In this document: in pieces, positions 33,167 to 45,200 of the stretch
Position numbering within the stretch: position 1 is the first letter of the stretch
Layout: each line of letters starts with the position of its first letter
Source of the DNA: Cadophora sp. MPI-SDFR-AT-0126
Lineage: Eukaryota > Ascomycota > Leotiomycetes > Helotiales > Ploettnerulaceae
DNA length: 64,000 nt
Assembly: GCA_020747065.1 (NCBI GenBank)
Contig: JAGMVK010000002.1
Span: 3,534,001-3,598,000, forward strand
Direction: 5' to 3'
Notes under the pieces: model-generated
The model's input: only the letters and a program-made list of their open reading frames with translations
Told to the model about the DNA's origin: nothing
Databases searched by the model: none
Made by a program: the position numbers and the translations under genes

Positions 33167-33826
33167 ATGATGGGACCGAAGAAGCAGCCTCGCCGTGAGT
33201 CCGGTATCGAATGTACGTCTTTCTCTCCTCAAATCTTGCCCTCTTCTCCACTCAAGCTACCGCGTGGGCAATCCCGCTCGCAATGTGATTGGCAATAGCG
33301 GCAATTCTAAGATCTGGTACTGTACTGATTATAACCCACACAACAGCTGGAGACCCTCTTCTATATCGCAGAAAACGACGATGCAGGCCCGGAACCAAAG
33401 CCCTCCGTGAGATCCGACGATACCAACAGTCTACCGAACTGCTCATGTCAAAGCTTTCATTCTCTTGTGTCGTAAGCTCACCCACACAGATTTTTCTTCC
33501 CTAGCTTTACACAAGACTAATGAGCTGGTGCCCAGGTCCGCGAGATAGCCAAAGACTTCCGGCCAGATGGGATGGAATTTCGATGGCAATCGGACGCTAT
33601 TAAGGCGTTGCAAGAAGCCGGAGAAGCGTTTCTCGTACATCTTTTTGAGGATACGAATTTACTGTGAGCCTTCACGTCTTTGTGGAGGTTCTAGTGTTCA
33701 GAGGGAGCTGAACGTGGAAGTCTTTTGCTGATTGTGACGAGAAATAGTGCAATGCATACTAAGAGAGTTACGATCACGCAGAAGGACATGCAGCTTGCAA
33801 GAAGGATTCGGGGGGGAAATGTCTAG
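33167..33826 (+). CDS. Divergent centromeric histone H3 (CENP-A/CenH3-like)
   Basis: Exons 33167-33212, 33347-33471, 33536-33663 and 33748-33826 (introns 134, 64 and 84 bp, all GT..AG) give 125 residues in one frame. The fold core is plain: [69 protein letters not shown] instead of canonical H3 is indicated by the short tail without the H3K4/K9/K27 context, by [13 protein letters not shown], and by a loop between the first two helices two residues longer ([10 protein letters not shown]). Odd points: [11 protein letters not shown] replaces the usual KLPFxRLVREI, losing a DNA-contacting Arg, and the end is GGNV. CENP-A marks centromeres and recruits the kinetochore. Exon 1 is the least certain. 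It could be a diverged second copy and not the main gene. Confidence 0.8.
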
Positions 33827-34455
33827 GAATGGTCAAGTAGATCATTAATTCAGGCTATGGATGTGCACCTCTCGAAAGCTAGGATAGTGTGAACGTTCAG
33901 ATGCCATGGCTACAAAATCGATAACCGGGTAATTCAAAGGAATGGCTCGATCACAACCCAATTCTTCTGTGATCTTACTTCCCTTGACTTATAACGTTCT
34001 TTACTTCCCAGAGGCTCTACGTGCAGCCCCTCCATCCAACCCTCATTAATTCTAGTTAACTCCCACCTCGATTGGCTTCGTCTTCATACGCGTCATACAG
34101 CATTCAGACCCAGCTTCAAGATTAGGTTCTCAGTCTTAAGGGCGCCTGATCATTTCTCCTATACGCCTTGTCTCTTTCCGCATTACGAGTATGGCGTCTT
34201 GTAAAAGTATAGGCTCCAAGACGACGAACTTCCCCTTAGAGTTTATCGCTGTTCTTTCACCTATATCCTTAGCTCTTCAATCTCCACAAAAGGCCACCTT
34301 ACAAAATTCGGTAACCGCACCAAGTCTGTCACCCTGAGGGGAGAGTTCAACTTTCTCACCAAACTCTCAAGAATTCCTCTAGGCGCAAGACAATACGGCA
34401 GGCCAAGTTGTAGAGAAGGCGATAAAGTACTTCGAGGAAGCAAAAGAGGGCCGCG
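33827..34455. other. No gene recognised
   Basis: Short frames only (one begins at the ATG at 34191, 43 codons). The stretch runs up to the third hAT element. Confidence 0.35.
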
Positions 34456-37400
34456 CAGTGCGGCCAGTAGTTTCGACAGTCCGTAAACTGGATATTTTTA
34501 AGGGAACTAGTCCGTTTGGAGGTGTTATAAATTCTGTACGATCTAGTTTGCAATTATTAAGCGTACGAACTATTTATAAACTTCAAGTTCTAGTACAAAC
34601 TGGCAGTTTTGCCTAGCCCTAGCTTCTAAACCCTAATGTGTCCCACACCACCCCTCTTTTCCTTAATATCTTCATCCGTAGGATATATAGGGAGCACTAC
34701 AGGCCTAATAAACAACGTCCTCTCAATCTTATCCTAATCCCTCAACTTGTACCATGATTTTAGATATGCTAGAGCCTCAATTATCCTCATGCTAAGCGAA
34801 TTCCTTTGATCCGTAATCATTAACTTAGTTGCTGAGAAAAGCCTCTCTGGCTCCGCTGACATAGCAGGAATAGATAAAATATCAAGTGCCATTTGGCTTA
34901 GATTAGGGTAGAGCTTTTGCTGGGTCTCCTCCATCCACCAAGCACGAGCATCATGAACACTAATCTTTGGCTGTGAGAGGTAGTGTGTAAGCTCATCTTC
35001 CAGTGCTTGCTCCGTAGCTTCCTGTTCCTCAAGGAATAATAGAAACTCATTCGTAGTTCTGGGCATTGATAAGAGAGGGACCGTAACGCTCTGGGGCTTA
35101 TAAAGCTCCCATAACTCATCTAACAGCTGCTTTGATTTGGCATGCCATTTCTTGTCCTAGTTCTTATGAATATAAGACCACTTCTACTTAGGATTCAACA
35201 CTAAAGCTGCTACATAAGCAGGTGTATCTTCTGTCATCTCGTAATATTTATTCATCTTGCTCCACCTAGAGTTAAATATCTTGCTTAACTGTAGGTGATC
35301 TGCGAATTGAGCCTTGCCCTCCTTAAATCTCTTCAAGATAAAGTCTATAGCCGGCAATACCTTATCCAAGGTAACAGCATTAGACTCCAAAGCCTTCGTT
35401 GTTTGTGCTAAAGAATCTAAGAACTTCTTAACTTGCCGTAAAAGCTCCTAATCCTTATCTGATAGCTTATCTAGTTTGCATTCTTCGTCTGCATATTCCT
35501 CAAAGTATGCTACAATAGCTTCATAAACAGGATTTGAAGTAGCAACTTTTAAGCATCTCGCCTAAGAACTCCACCTAGTTGTATTGTCTCGGGCTGGCCT
35601 ACGGCCTTTGGATAGACGTAGGAAGTCTTGCATCCTTTGAACGCTAGCTTGAAGGTAAACGATAAAGTTGTGAAGTATTCTAAGGGGGCCTTTCTTTCTC
35701 CACTCCTCAATAACCTTCAATGCCTCCTTCTGCTCAGTCGTAGTAAGGGTGTCGTCTTCAAGGCTCTCGGAATCTGTAACAAAAAGAAATGAGTGTACAG
35801 AAAGGTTGATAATATGGCCTTGGCATCGGATCCGGTGAAGTTTGTAATCGTACTTGATATCATGATTCTCCCGTAAGATACGAGAGAATTGTCGGAGTAT
35901 CGTATCGTTATTACTAGCATTGTCTATTACAAAGAATCCATATTTAGAGAGGATGCCCCAATCCTCTAAAACTTGGATAATGACCGGTGCTAAGTTCTCC
36001 CTGTTATGTTTGCCTTGAATCTCCTTCGTAGCTAGTACTGAGTGTTCCAGGATATTGTCCTTACTAATGTAGTGAGTAATAACTCCAAGGATTGCTAAGC
36101 TGTTAGGTGACGTCTATAAATCACAGCTGATGTGGATCTTGGATCGAGAACTCTGAAGCCGCTGGCGAATACGTTCCTTCTTGATATTGTACTGCCGGAG
36201 GACCCAGTCCCCAACTGTAGTATGAGAGCTAGGGAGATGTACGTTGATATTCGTATTTAGATATGTTAGGAATGCGCGGAATTCGGGGCAATCTACTAAT
36301 CGAAGTGCTTGGTTGTCTGATGCAAGCCACTTAACAAAGAGAGATTCAATAGTTCCGCCATCTAATGGCTTCTTATTAAGAGTCTCCTGAGCTAGCTTTC
36401 GGCGTTTTGTTGGATTCGCTTCTGCAGAAGCCAGAGACTCCTGAATAGAGAGTTGCTGAGACTTTAGCTTAGCCTCTATTGGAGCCTCCTCAAAAATAGT
36501 ATGCTTCTCCCATAAGTGCTTTTCAATATTCAGAGTCCCTCCACTAATAACGTACTCCTTATTGTCGTAGTATCTGCAGCGCTAGACCTCCTTACCCTCC
36601 TGGTTAAAGAATAATGTTTGCATATCTTCTGTACCTTTTATATGACGAAAAACCTAATAAGTTCTCTTTCTTTTGGATTTCCTGGAAGATTGAGAAGTTT
36701 GGGACTGTGATTGGGTATCAAGAGCTAGTACCGAGCCTTGAGAATTGTCTATTCCTTGGAGGAGATCGTTGAATAAAGCGGAGTCGAGTTCAGTAAGTGG
36801 CTCTGTAGGCGATAAACCCCGAGTAGGGCTATTTCTGGAGCTGGATGTAAAACGTGGCGGTGGTGAGGTGTGTGTGCTTGGGTGGTTGAAAGGTAGGCGT
36901 GACTGCTGAAGGCGTGGGAGTACCTTGGATTTAGCGTTTGGCTGTCGAGAAGATATATTGGCAGTTGGGAAGGCTGCAACTAAACTGAGGGAGGATTAAT
37001 CTAATTGACTTCCTAATGACAAAGATCTAAAGCTAAGAAAGAAAGGAGAGAGGCCTACGGAGGATCTAGGGGATCCTATATATATAAGGGGCAGTAGGCA
37101 CGTGCCTAGAGTCAAAGGATACTGCCTAGTCATCTGACGTTGAGTCACGAGGCGTTGAGCTACGAGGTGCTGCCTAGACATCTGCCTCAAGTGGCAGCCT
37201 AGAGGCTTGGCTACGGTAAGGCCGTTATAATAGTAGTAGTAGAGCCAATACTAGAAAAAGCAAAAGTATATCCTCATGTTTTCCATTTGTGAGTACCGAT
37301 AAAATGTTGCTTAGGGGCTTATCCTTTTCAAGTGTAGTTTATATATAATCCCGGATATTTACTGAAACAACTAGTTTTCTAGTATAAACTGCAGTTTTCA

Positions 37401-37539
37401 TCGTCGTAAACTGGACTAGTTCAGTTGAAACTAGTTATAATATATCCTTATCTAGTCCGTTTTACGTTTTTATAATATTCGTACGATCTAGTTTAAACTG
37501 CCGTATAAACTGCAAACTGGCAAACTATTGGCCGCCCTG
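34456..37539 (-). mobile_element. hAT transposon, different family (3084 bp)
   Basis: Terminal inverted repeats CAGKGCGGCCARTAGTTT define the ends. Subterminal sequences rich in CTAGTTT/AAACTGG recur at both ends. The flanking 8-mers (GGGCCGCG and AAGCCGGA) do not match cleanly, so a target duplication cannot be claimed. It carries a RIP-damaged transposase on the minus strand. Confidence 0.8.
34734..36640 (-). pseudogene. hAT transposase, RIP-degraded
   Basis: The conceptual reading has a BED-like N-terminal part near 36640-36500 (GGTLNIEKHLWEKH). The core has ISCDL-stop-TSPNSLAILGV, where the stop sits at the conserved Trp, and FVIDNASNNDTI with the second Asp. IRCQGHIINLSVHSF follows, and the C-terminal dimerisation block (34734-35066) has SIPAMSAEPERLFSATKLM. 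Most stops are at Trp or Gln positions. A proline- and serine-rich frame at 36749-36979 may be the N-terminus. Confidence 0.8.
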
Positions 37540-37858
37540 AAGCCGGATGACTCAGAGTAACCAAATCAATATCCATCTGCAAGAAATACAAAAAAGAGAG
37601 TCTGCACGCCGACAGACCAAGAAACCAGCACGTTACCGAGAGGAATCAGAAGATGCATCCAGTAGTGGATTAGACTTTGGGAAGGAGCCTGCATTTAAAC
37701 GCGCCGTTCTTGAGTATAGACTTGTAAGGCAACAACAAAAATGTATTTAATCTATAATATTTAACCTATAAAACAATATTCGCTATATACTTAAAAGCAC
37801 GGACTTTCAACTATTATTAAGGGCATCCAACCAACTGCTTCACAGATCCAAGCTATGG

Positions 37859-39865
37859 ATGAGATCATGGAAGCCTTGGCTATTGAGGATGAGGAAGAGG
37901 CTGAGCTGGCTCTCAAGCATGCCATTCGGCGATTATACCTATCTCCTTTCTCCATACCTCTGGGCAAAATTGGACGGGACAGTGCGGGCTGATGGGACAC
38001 TTTCAGCCTGCCTAAACAAAGCATGCACTCGTGCCAAGGTGCAAAACCTGCATACGTCCAACTGGCGGCAGTTCGCAGCATCGATCACCAAAGAGAAGTT
38101 CTTTGTCAAGGAACGGGCGAACTTTGATCTTGAGGAGAGCGTCGGGGAGGATATTGAGGACGAGCTGGATCTGGTTGCCTTGGCGGAACCAAGCAATCAC
38201 ACATACCATACATATAATCATGCATATGCTGGAACAACGACGCTTACCATGAATACTCTGCTACACCGGAGTTACCGAGCATCAGAGAGCAGGCGTACGC
38301 TCTTCCGGTTTGATCATCTTCTTCAGGGGAAGAGGCCGCGGGGTGCCTCAGAGACACTGTCTTTGCGAATGCTAGATGCCTCGAAGCGGGGTCAAATGCG
38401 TAGGAAAGGGGCATACTCTGCGGCTGATCTGCTAGCTGTTGCTCGCAGGTTATACAATGCAACGGACATGCAATTCCGGGTCCCTGGTTAGCGGAACTGC
38501 GTGCTTGCTATCATGGGACCGCAGCTAGCTGAGCAGGAGGTTCTGATTATCGGAACTGGCTCTGGCAAAACATTACTCGTCATGATTGCAGCTGCAATTG
38601 CGGATGCCGGGACTATAATCCTGGTTCTTCCAATGGTTGCTCTACCTCCGTACGAGGCGATATGTTGAGACGCTTTCACCAGGTAGGCATCCGCCCGTTG
38701 ATCTGGTCTATGGACTGTAGGCAGTCGGCTTCGAGACTAGGCCAGGGGCCTTGGTTGAGAGAGCTGCCGACTTGATACGAACATACTGGCCAAGAAAGGA
38801 GATCTTTGACCATGCCCGCGATTAGATCATATTTACTGCCGTACCCGAGAGGAAGTGGCTCTGCTTGCTGAACTTCTGCAGTGTCCTTCATATACGTCCA
38901 AGTCGTGAACCGAGGAGAAAGCTGCAATTATCTCCGGGTGGCTTGGTAATAGAGACCAGCCGGTTATTGTAGCCACATCTGCTCTCGGGATTGGGTTTGA
39001 CTATCCCCACGTACGATGGGTCATCCACGTCGACGCGCCTGATAAAGCCACTTCTTTCTCTCAGGAATCCGGCAGGGCCGGCCGTGATGGCGGGAAAGCC
39101 TCTTCTATTGTCATGTTGAGTGCCACGTGGAAGCCGCGGGTCGATCAGGGCCTGTCCCCGGATGAGGAAGCCATGCAGCTATACCTGACGCAGCAATACT
39201 GCTCCCGGGGCGTCCTGAGTCAGTTTTTAGATGACCAGCCCAACTGGCGGTGGTGTATGCCGGGCGAAGAGGTGTGTCAGGTCTGTCGAGAGCCTCACAA
39301 GGAAGGCCCGCCTCTCGACTTGAAATTCGAGTTGGCAGCTCCTAGAGGAATGGAGTTTACTAGTCCGGACGAAGTGCGGCGACAAGACCATGGCCGAGAT
39401 CAGGTGCTCGACAGCTATGAGAGAGACCTTGAACTCATGTTGGGCGGTTGTCTCTACTGTCGTATCCTTGGCCGTAGGTTTGATCACGCGCCAGGTAAAT
39501 GCTCCCGGCGATTCCACTGGATCCATGCCAAGAACGAAGCCCTCCAGAAGCGGAAGCGGGAGGAGAAGGATTGGATCCAGCGGTATATGGCATGCTGGAA
39601 CTGCTACCAGCCGCAGGACATCTGCCGGGCAGCGGACCCAAAGCACGAGGAGACGGAATGCCGGTTCCCTGACATGGTTATGCAGCTCTGTTATGGGGTA
39701 TGGAAACGGTCGGGTGCCAGTGATTGGCTACAAAAGCACTTCCGGCGGAGGTTCCAGACGGAACTCGAGTATATGCTCTGGCTTGGAGAGACGGCGTCGC
39801 TTGAGGGAAACGAGTGTATCCAGGCTAACTGCGTAGTAGCGTTTACTTTAGCTGAGTTAGGGTAA
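37859..39865 (+). pseudogene. RecQ-like helicase relic (telomere-linked-helicase type)
   Basis: A 210-codon block (37859-38491) holds the N-terminal region seen in fungal RecQ-like repeat helicases (ERANFDLEESVGEDIEDEL). Frame-shifted sequence around 38510-38640 carries motif I, IIGTGSGKTLLVMIAAAI. Around 38970-39110 lie the C-terminal motifs GFDYPHVRWVIHVDAP and SFSQESGRAGRDG (motif VI). A 250-codon block (39113-39865) follows with Cys/His pairs (CQVC; CWNCYQPQDIC). RecQ enzymes unwind DNA 3'-5'; this group is often subtelomeric and multicopy in fungi. The motif II region is lost and several stops are present. Confidence 0.7.
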
Positions 39866-39997
39866 GATTTGGAATAGGGTGCTTTGTTGTACGTTGTAGA
39901 ATATAGAGTCTAGAATATAGCGGCTAGTTTATGGTCCATTATAAAAGGGCGTCCCTACCTTCCCCACTAACTAGTAATATTTATTATAGAAGAGAAA

Positions 39998-40297
39998 TGT
40001 CGGTTCACCCGGTGATATATCACACATAACAAACAAGTGAACTCGAAATCAGGTCAATCCAGTATATTCAAGTTGTCTTTTCCTCGAGAGGGGGGAGGTC
40101 CGGTATATATCCTCCCTCCCGAAACCCTCCCGAAACCCCTCCGACAGGGGGCTGGCACACTGCCCGGATCCTCCCTGCCGTCGTATGGCTCCTGCGGACC
40201 AACAAGTATATAAGCTCTCTCCTCTCCCTTGCTCTCTTTTCTCTCTACCTTAGTATTCACTCAAATGCAGTAATGCGGTCGTTTCGTATCCTTCACA
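39998..40297 (+). repeat. Possible solo LTR or retroelement promoter
   Basis: The segment begins TGTCGGTTCACC and ends CTTCACA. It contains a TATATAAG box (about 40207-40214) followed by a long CTCTCT tract, an arrangement like a Copia/Gypsy LTR. No 5-bp target duplication is seen and no internal LTR-element genes are nearby. It could instead be part of the LINE's 5' region. Confidence 0.3.
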
Positions 40298-40545
40298 TTC
40301 GACCACGTGAGATCTATTCTCATACGTTTATGTTAGCATGTGACGTATGACTAATGGTCATGTGTTAATCACATGATTGTTGAGTCAATCATGGTGCATT
40401 TCTACCTATTGTATGGGAAAAAACTTCACAAACAGCGAGAACGGAATTTTTGGAATTGAACAACGAAAACCGCATCTAGCAGCCCTCCTTTTGACCAGTT
40501 GAGACGCCTAAGCCTTTGAGCATTGCCCAGTGTGACATAGGCGGT

Positions 40546-42147
40546 ATGGCGACAACGTGGCCTCAAGTGGCAGCATGGCCCAACGACCCCCGAGAGCATG
40601 CTGCATACCTCAGCGATTACCTCAGGAAAGCACTCGTCTATATTGACTCCGCCGGAGACCAGCCGGTGCCGAAGCCTCTTGTCAAGACTATGATCGCAGC
40701 TATGAGCGTCCTGATTTCCAAGTTCCAGAATACCCCTGACCTCAGCGCCGTCGTCCAAGCCATTACAACTATCCAGAGCGACCTCAAAACAACAGCAGAA
40801 ACGGTACAATCCACGGCGATCAAAGTTCAGCAGAATACAATAACGCAGCAGCACATGGCCACGCTGAGCCAGGAGACCAATCAAGCCGTGAAGGAAGCTG
40901 CCGAGACACGACGGACAACCACGGAACTTCTGCAAGAGACGAACGACATAGCCAAAGCGATAAATGATACAACCAAGACGACGAATGATATGGTGAAAGT
41001 TGTGCAGTGCGCTCCGCCTTCTAAGGCTTCATACGCGTCGGTATTGAGTAGCAATGCCGCGCCTCTTAGCAAGCCAATCACAATATCAACCAAGACATCA
41101 TCATTCATTCAAGCGCAACGTGAGATCATCGTGAAGATTACAGACACATCCACTATCGAGAGCCTCCGAGCCAAGAACTCCAGAAACTTACAGAACCACG
41201 TTGACCGAGCGATTGAACAGAGCAGGAACAAACACATTGAACGGGTCCGCGTAGCATCAGCTAACCAACTAAAAAGCGGAGACCTTAGCATCAAGACGTC
41301 AAACCGAAACGATGCAGAGGCCTTAAAACAATTCGCAAACGATTGGATAAACCGGATTGGAAGAGGCACAAGTATACGGCTGCCGACATATGGAATTCTG
41401 GCGCACGGTATAAGGACCAGCTCAATGGACATGGAGAAGTTCGACGAGATCAAGGCTGAGCTCCTGCACGACAACAGACCGTTTATACCCAATGCGGACA
41501 TCAAATACATTGGATGGCTATCAAGAGCAGCGAGTACAAAGTCAGCTTCGACTATTATCGTCGAGTTCACTAATCCGGAAGACGCAAACAAGATCATCGA
41601 CGAAGGCCTTATTTGGCAAGGCGAGGCTTTTCAATGTGAGAGATACGACAGACAGTGCCGACTGAAGCAATGCTACAAGTGTCAAAAATACGGCCACATA
41701 GGAACCCAGTGCAAAGCGAGCACAGCATGTGGCTACTGTGCAGAACCGCACAGCTCGAAAGACTGCCCCACCAAGGTCGACAAGTCCGCTATAAGGAAAT
41801 GTGCTGTGTGCAAGGGAGCACATGAGGCGTGGAATAATCGATGTCCCGTCCGGAAGGTCGAGTTAAGCAAGGTGAAAGCCGCATACGATGCCCGACAACC
41901 ATACCATTTTGTCCCACCAACGAAGGAGAGGCCACCAATGGAACGCACGATTATTGACGCTACGCCAGCGGAAGCGGCAGCAATGATGAATGGAACCCAG
42001 AGAGGCAGGCCAAGTGCCACTACAGCAAGGCCATCATCGCTGACGCCAACACTACCACCAGGCAGACAGAACTCCAGGAGCAAGTCCCCAACGAAAGGAA
42101 GAGCCCTAAAGAGGGTCCACTTGGGAAACGGGCTCGACAGCATGTAA
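40546..42147 (+). CDS. LINE ORF1 (nucleic-acid-binding, gag-like)
   Basis: This is an open frame of 533 codons from the first ATG at 40546 (the frame extends 10 codons further up from a TTG). A helical N-terminal half with repeated TTAETVQ/TTKTTND-like segments suggests a coiled coil. The C-terminal half has zinc knuckles: CYKCQKYGHIGTQC, CGYCAEPHSSKDC, and a third related CAVCKGAHEAWNNRC. In Tad-like LINEs this protein binds element RNA as a chaperone. It is intact, in contrast to the damaged ORF2. Confidence 0.88.
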   Translation: MATTWPQVAAWPNDPREHAAYLSDYLRKALVYIDSAGDQPVPKPLVKTMIAAMSVLISKFQNTPDLSAVVQAITTIQSDLKTTAETVQSTAIKVQQNTITQQHMATLSQETNQAVKEAAETRRTTTELLQETNDIAKAINDTTKTTNDMVKVVQCAPPSKASYASVLSSNAAPLSKPITISTKTSSFIQAQREIIVKITDTSTIESLRAKNSRNLQNHVDRAIEQSRNKHIERVRVASANQLKSGDLSIKTSNRNDAEALKQFANDWINRIGRGTSIRLPTYGILAHGIRTSSMDMEKFDEIKAELLHDNRPFIPNADIKYIGWLSRAASTKSASTIIVEFTNPEDANKIIDEGLIWQGEAFQCERYDRQCRLKQCYKCQKYGHIGTQCKASTACGYCAEPHSSKDCPTKVDKSAIRKCAVCKGAHEAWNNRCPVRKVELSKVKAAYDARQPYHFVPPTKERPPMERTIIDATPAEAAAMMNGTQRGRPSATTARPSSLTPTLPPGRQNSRSKSPTKGRALKRVHLGNGLDSM

Positions 42148-42278
42148 GATGAGAACGAGGACACAATCATGGTCGAGGATAGCCAGAGACCGCGGAGGCT
42201 ACACGTGCCTTCAAGACGAGCACTAGAGTCAATCACAACGAACTCACTACTCAGTTCCCAATGGAGTACAGATGAACC

Positions 42279-45200
42279 ATGAACTACAGCGAAGAAGGCA
42301 TAAAGATCCTACAGTACAACGTCATGAAGTCGAGGGACGTAGTTATGGTAACACTGTTACGCGACCCAAGGATCCAGGAGTACGATATTCTAGCGCTCCA
42401 GGAACCATGGAGGAACCCCTTCATCTCGACGACTCACAACCCAATCCCATACTCTTTTCATCTCTGCTTCCCTAACGACAGCAGAGAAGCACCTGCGAGA
42501 GTCTGCTTCCTTATTAACAAAAGAATAGACCCAAATAGGTGGAGATTTACACAACACACACGAGACTTGAGTACACTTGAAATCACGACAACAAGCCCAA
42601 CCACAGAGGCAGCAACGAAGATCTATATACACAACGTATATAACCCACCGAAATCGTCAGACCATCGGACGAGTTGCCTACCCCTCCTTAGAATAGTACT
42701 CTCCGCCCACTAAGAAGAAGAACAAATCATTCTAGGTGATTTCAACCTACACCATGAGCTCTGGGGCGGCCTAACGGTACGAGAAAGAGATCCAGAATCA
42801 GATGACTTAATAGATATCTTAGAGGAATACCAGCTAGGCAGCCTCCTACCCGCCGACACAGTCACGTACAATGACAACAACACACAAACCTGCATCGACC
42901 TCTGCTACGGCACACAAGACCTAGTAGATAGGGTTGTCAAATGCCGAGCAGACTATGAGATGGACTATAACTCAGACCACCTTCCAATCACAACGATTCT
43001 AGACCTCCGAGTAATACAAAGACAGCAGGCAGAAACGCGTGACTGGTCTAATATCGATGAGAAGGAGCTCCAAGCAAAACTCGCACTAGCGTTACCCACA
43101 CCCCGTTGTCCCAAGACAAGACACGCCTTAGACAGATATGTCTGGGAGGTGACAAAAGCGATACAGTCAGCCATCGAACGCGCCGCGCCCCTGAAAAGAT
43201 GGTCTCCAAGATCGAGAGCCGGGTGGACCTCTGAATGCAAAGAAACACAAGCCGAGGCGCGAAGACTGAAGCGCCGGAACGCCCGACTTCACACAGACGA
43301 GAGCTGGGAGGCCTACCGCGTAGCTCGAAACCAGAAAGGCAGGGTGATCCGAAAAGTCTTATTACAAGGTCACCGAAACCAACTCGAAAGCGCTATAAAG
43401 AGCCCAGAGAGTATGTGGAAGCTAGCAAGGTGGGCAAAAAACCGAGGGGAAGTGGCGCCGATAACGACTCCGATATTGAAAGACCCAATAATAAATATTG
43501 AGCACGCGGAGGCGCAAGATAAGGCACGACTTCTGAAGACAACCTTCTTCCCGATACCCCTAGAGCCCGACCTCCAGGATATCCACGGAGCCGAATACTA
43601 AGATCAGATCCTATTTCCGGATATTACAGAGAGGGAGGTACTCTAAGCTATTGCCTCCACGCCGCTAAAGAAAGCCCTAGGACCAGACGGTATTATAAAC
43701 AGAGTCCTCCATATTATCGCCGCCTAGCTAGCCCCGCATCTCATAAGGATATATAACAGGAGCCTACGATTAGGGTACTGCCCAGTATACTTTCGATAGT
43801 CTATTACTATCGTCCTTAGGAAGCCAGGCAAGGATGACTATACTACCCCTAAGGCGTATCGTCCGATAGCCCTACTGAATACTATTGGTAAACTCATGGA
43901 CTTGATCACTGCGAGAAGAATTAGCTACGTAACCGAGGCGCATTAACTGCTGCTAAGCACACACATTGGAGGACGTAAGGGAAGATCGGTAGACTATGCA
44001 CTACACACTATTATAGAGAAGATATACGAGGCTTGGAATTCGCCCGAGCCATAAGTGGCAAGCCTCCTTCTACTAGACGTCTCGGGGGCTTTCGACAACG
44101 TCTCACATGCCAGACTACTCCACAATCTGCGTAAACGCAGGATAGACGAAAGAATAGTCAGATGGATTGCTAGTTTCTTGGCAGATAGGAGCACAGTTAT
44201 CAATTTCGATACGTTTAAATCAGAGGTGTACCAGACGACCACCGGCATTCCTCAAGGATCACCGCTGTCGCCTATCTTGTACTTGTACTACAACGCCGAC
44301 TTGATAGAGACCTGCAACCGAGAACCTAATACCCTTGCCATAGGCTACATCGATGATATTGCAATCCTACGGTGGGGAAGCACAACTAGAGAGACCTGTA
44401 ATGGACTAGAGAAGGCTATGTAACAAGCGATGATTTGGGCAAAGAAGCATGCGTCCGTGTTCGCCCCAAGTAAGTTCCAGCTTACCTACTACATAAGGAG
44501 GCGTCAAGTAGCAGATGTCGACCGCCATATATAAATAGAACAGATAATTATACCCCTATCCGAAAGCAGTAAATACCTTGGGGTCACGCTCGACACGGCG
44601 CTGAACTGGAAACAGCACATCCAGAACCTGAAGATAAAGACCTCGAAGTCTATTGGTGCACTAGTAAGTCTAGCCGGTTCTACTTGGGGAGTACGAGTTG
44701 CTGAACTCAGGAAGATCTACCAAGCAGTTGTCATCCCCCAAATGATGTACAGCTGCTCTGTATGGTCTGTCGCCTATGAGCGCGGAGAAGGCTACACAAA
44801 ACAAACCATTGACTCACTCAAAACACTTCAAGCGAAGGCGGGTAGAATCATTGGAGGCGCATATAAAGCAACGTCAGGCCCAGCCTTAGATGTAGAGCTC
44901 CACCTCCTTCCTATTGAACAACAGATCTGGAAGACAAGCGCCGAGACTGTTAGCAGGATTCTCTCCTCGGATAGAATGCCAGCCCTGGCAGGCTTCCAAC
45001 TCCTCCGGACCACGAGGAGCCGATGGAGAAAGGAACCATACCTGAGCCCTCTGGAACACACGTACAGGCGTCTTCGTCAGCGTCGCGGAGCGACGATTGA
45101 GGACCAAGAGATTATCCCACCGTTTCTTGTACCACCATGGTGGCAAGGACCGATCGTAAGGATTGCATCATGCCCAGAAATAGCCAGGACCCAACACAAG

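Noticed and set aside
33195..33200. GTGAGT as the first donor of the CENP-A-like gene
   Set aside because: It is a good consensus donor and stays possible, but the GTACGT at 33213 gives a longer N-terminus and also keeps phase, so I used that one.
34448..37547. 8-bp target duplication around the third hAT element
   Set aside because: GGGCCGCG and AAGCCGGA share only a GCCG core; several mismatches prevent calling a duplication.
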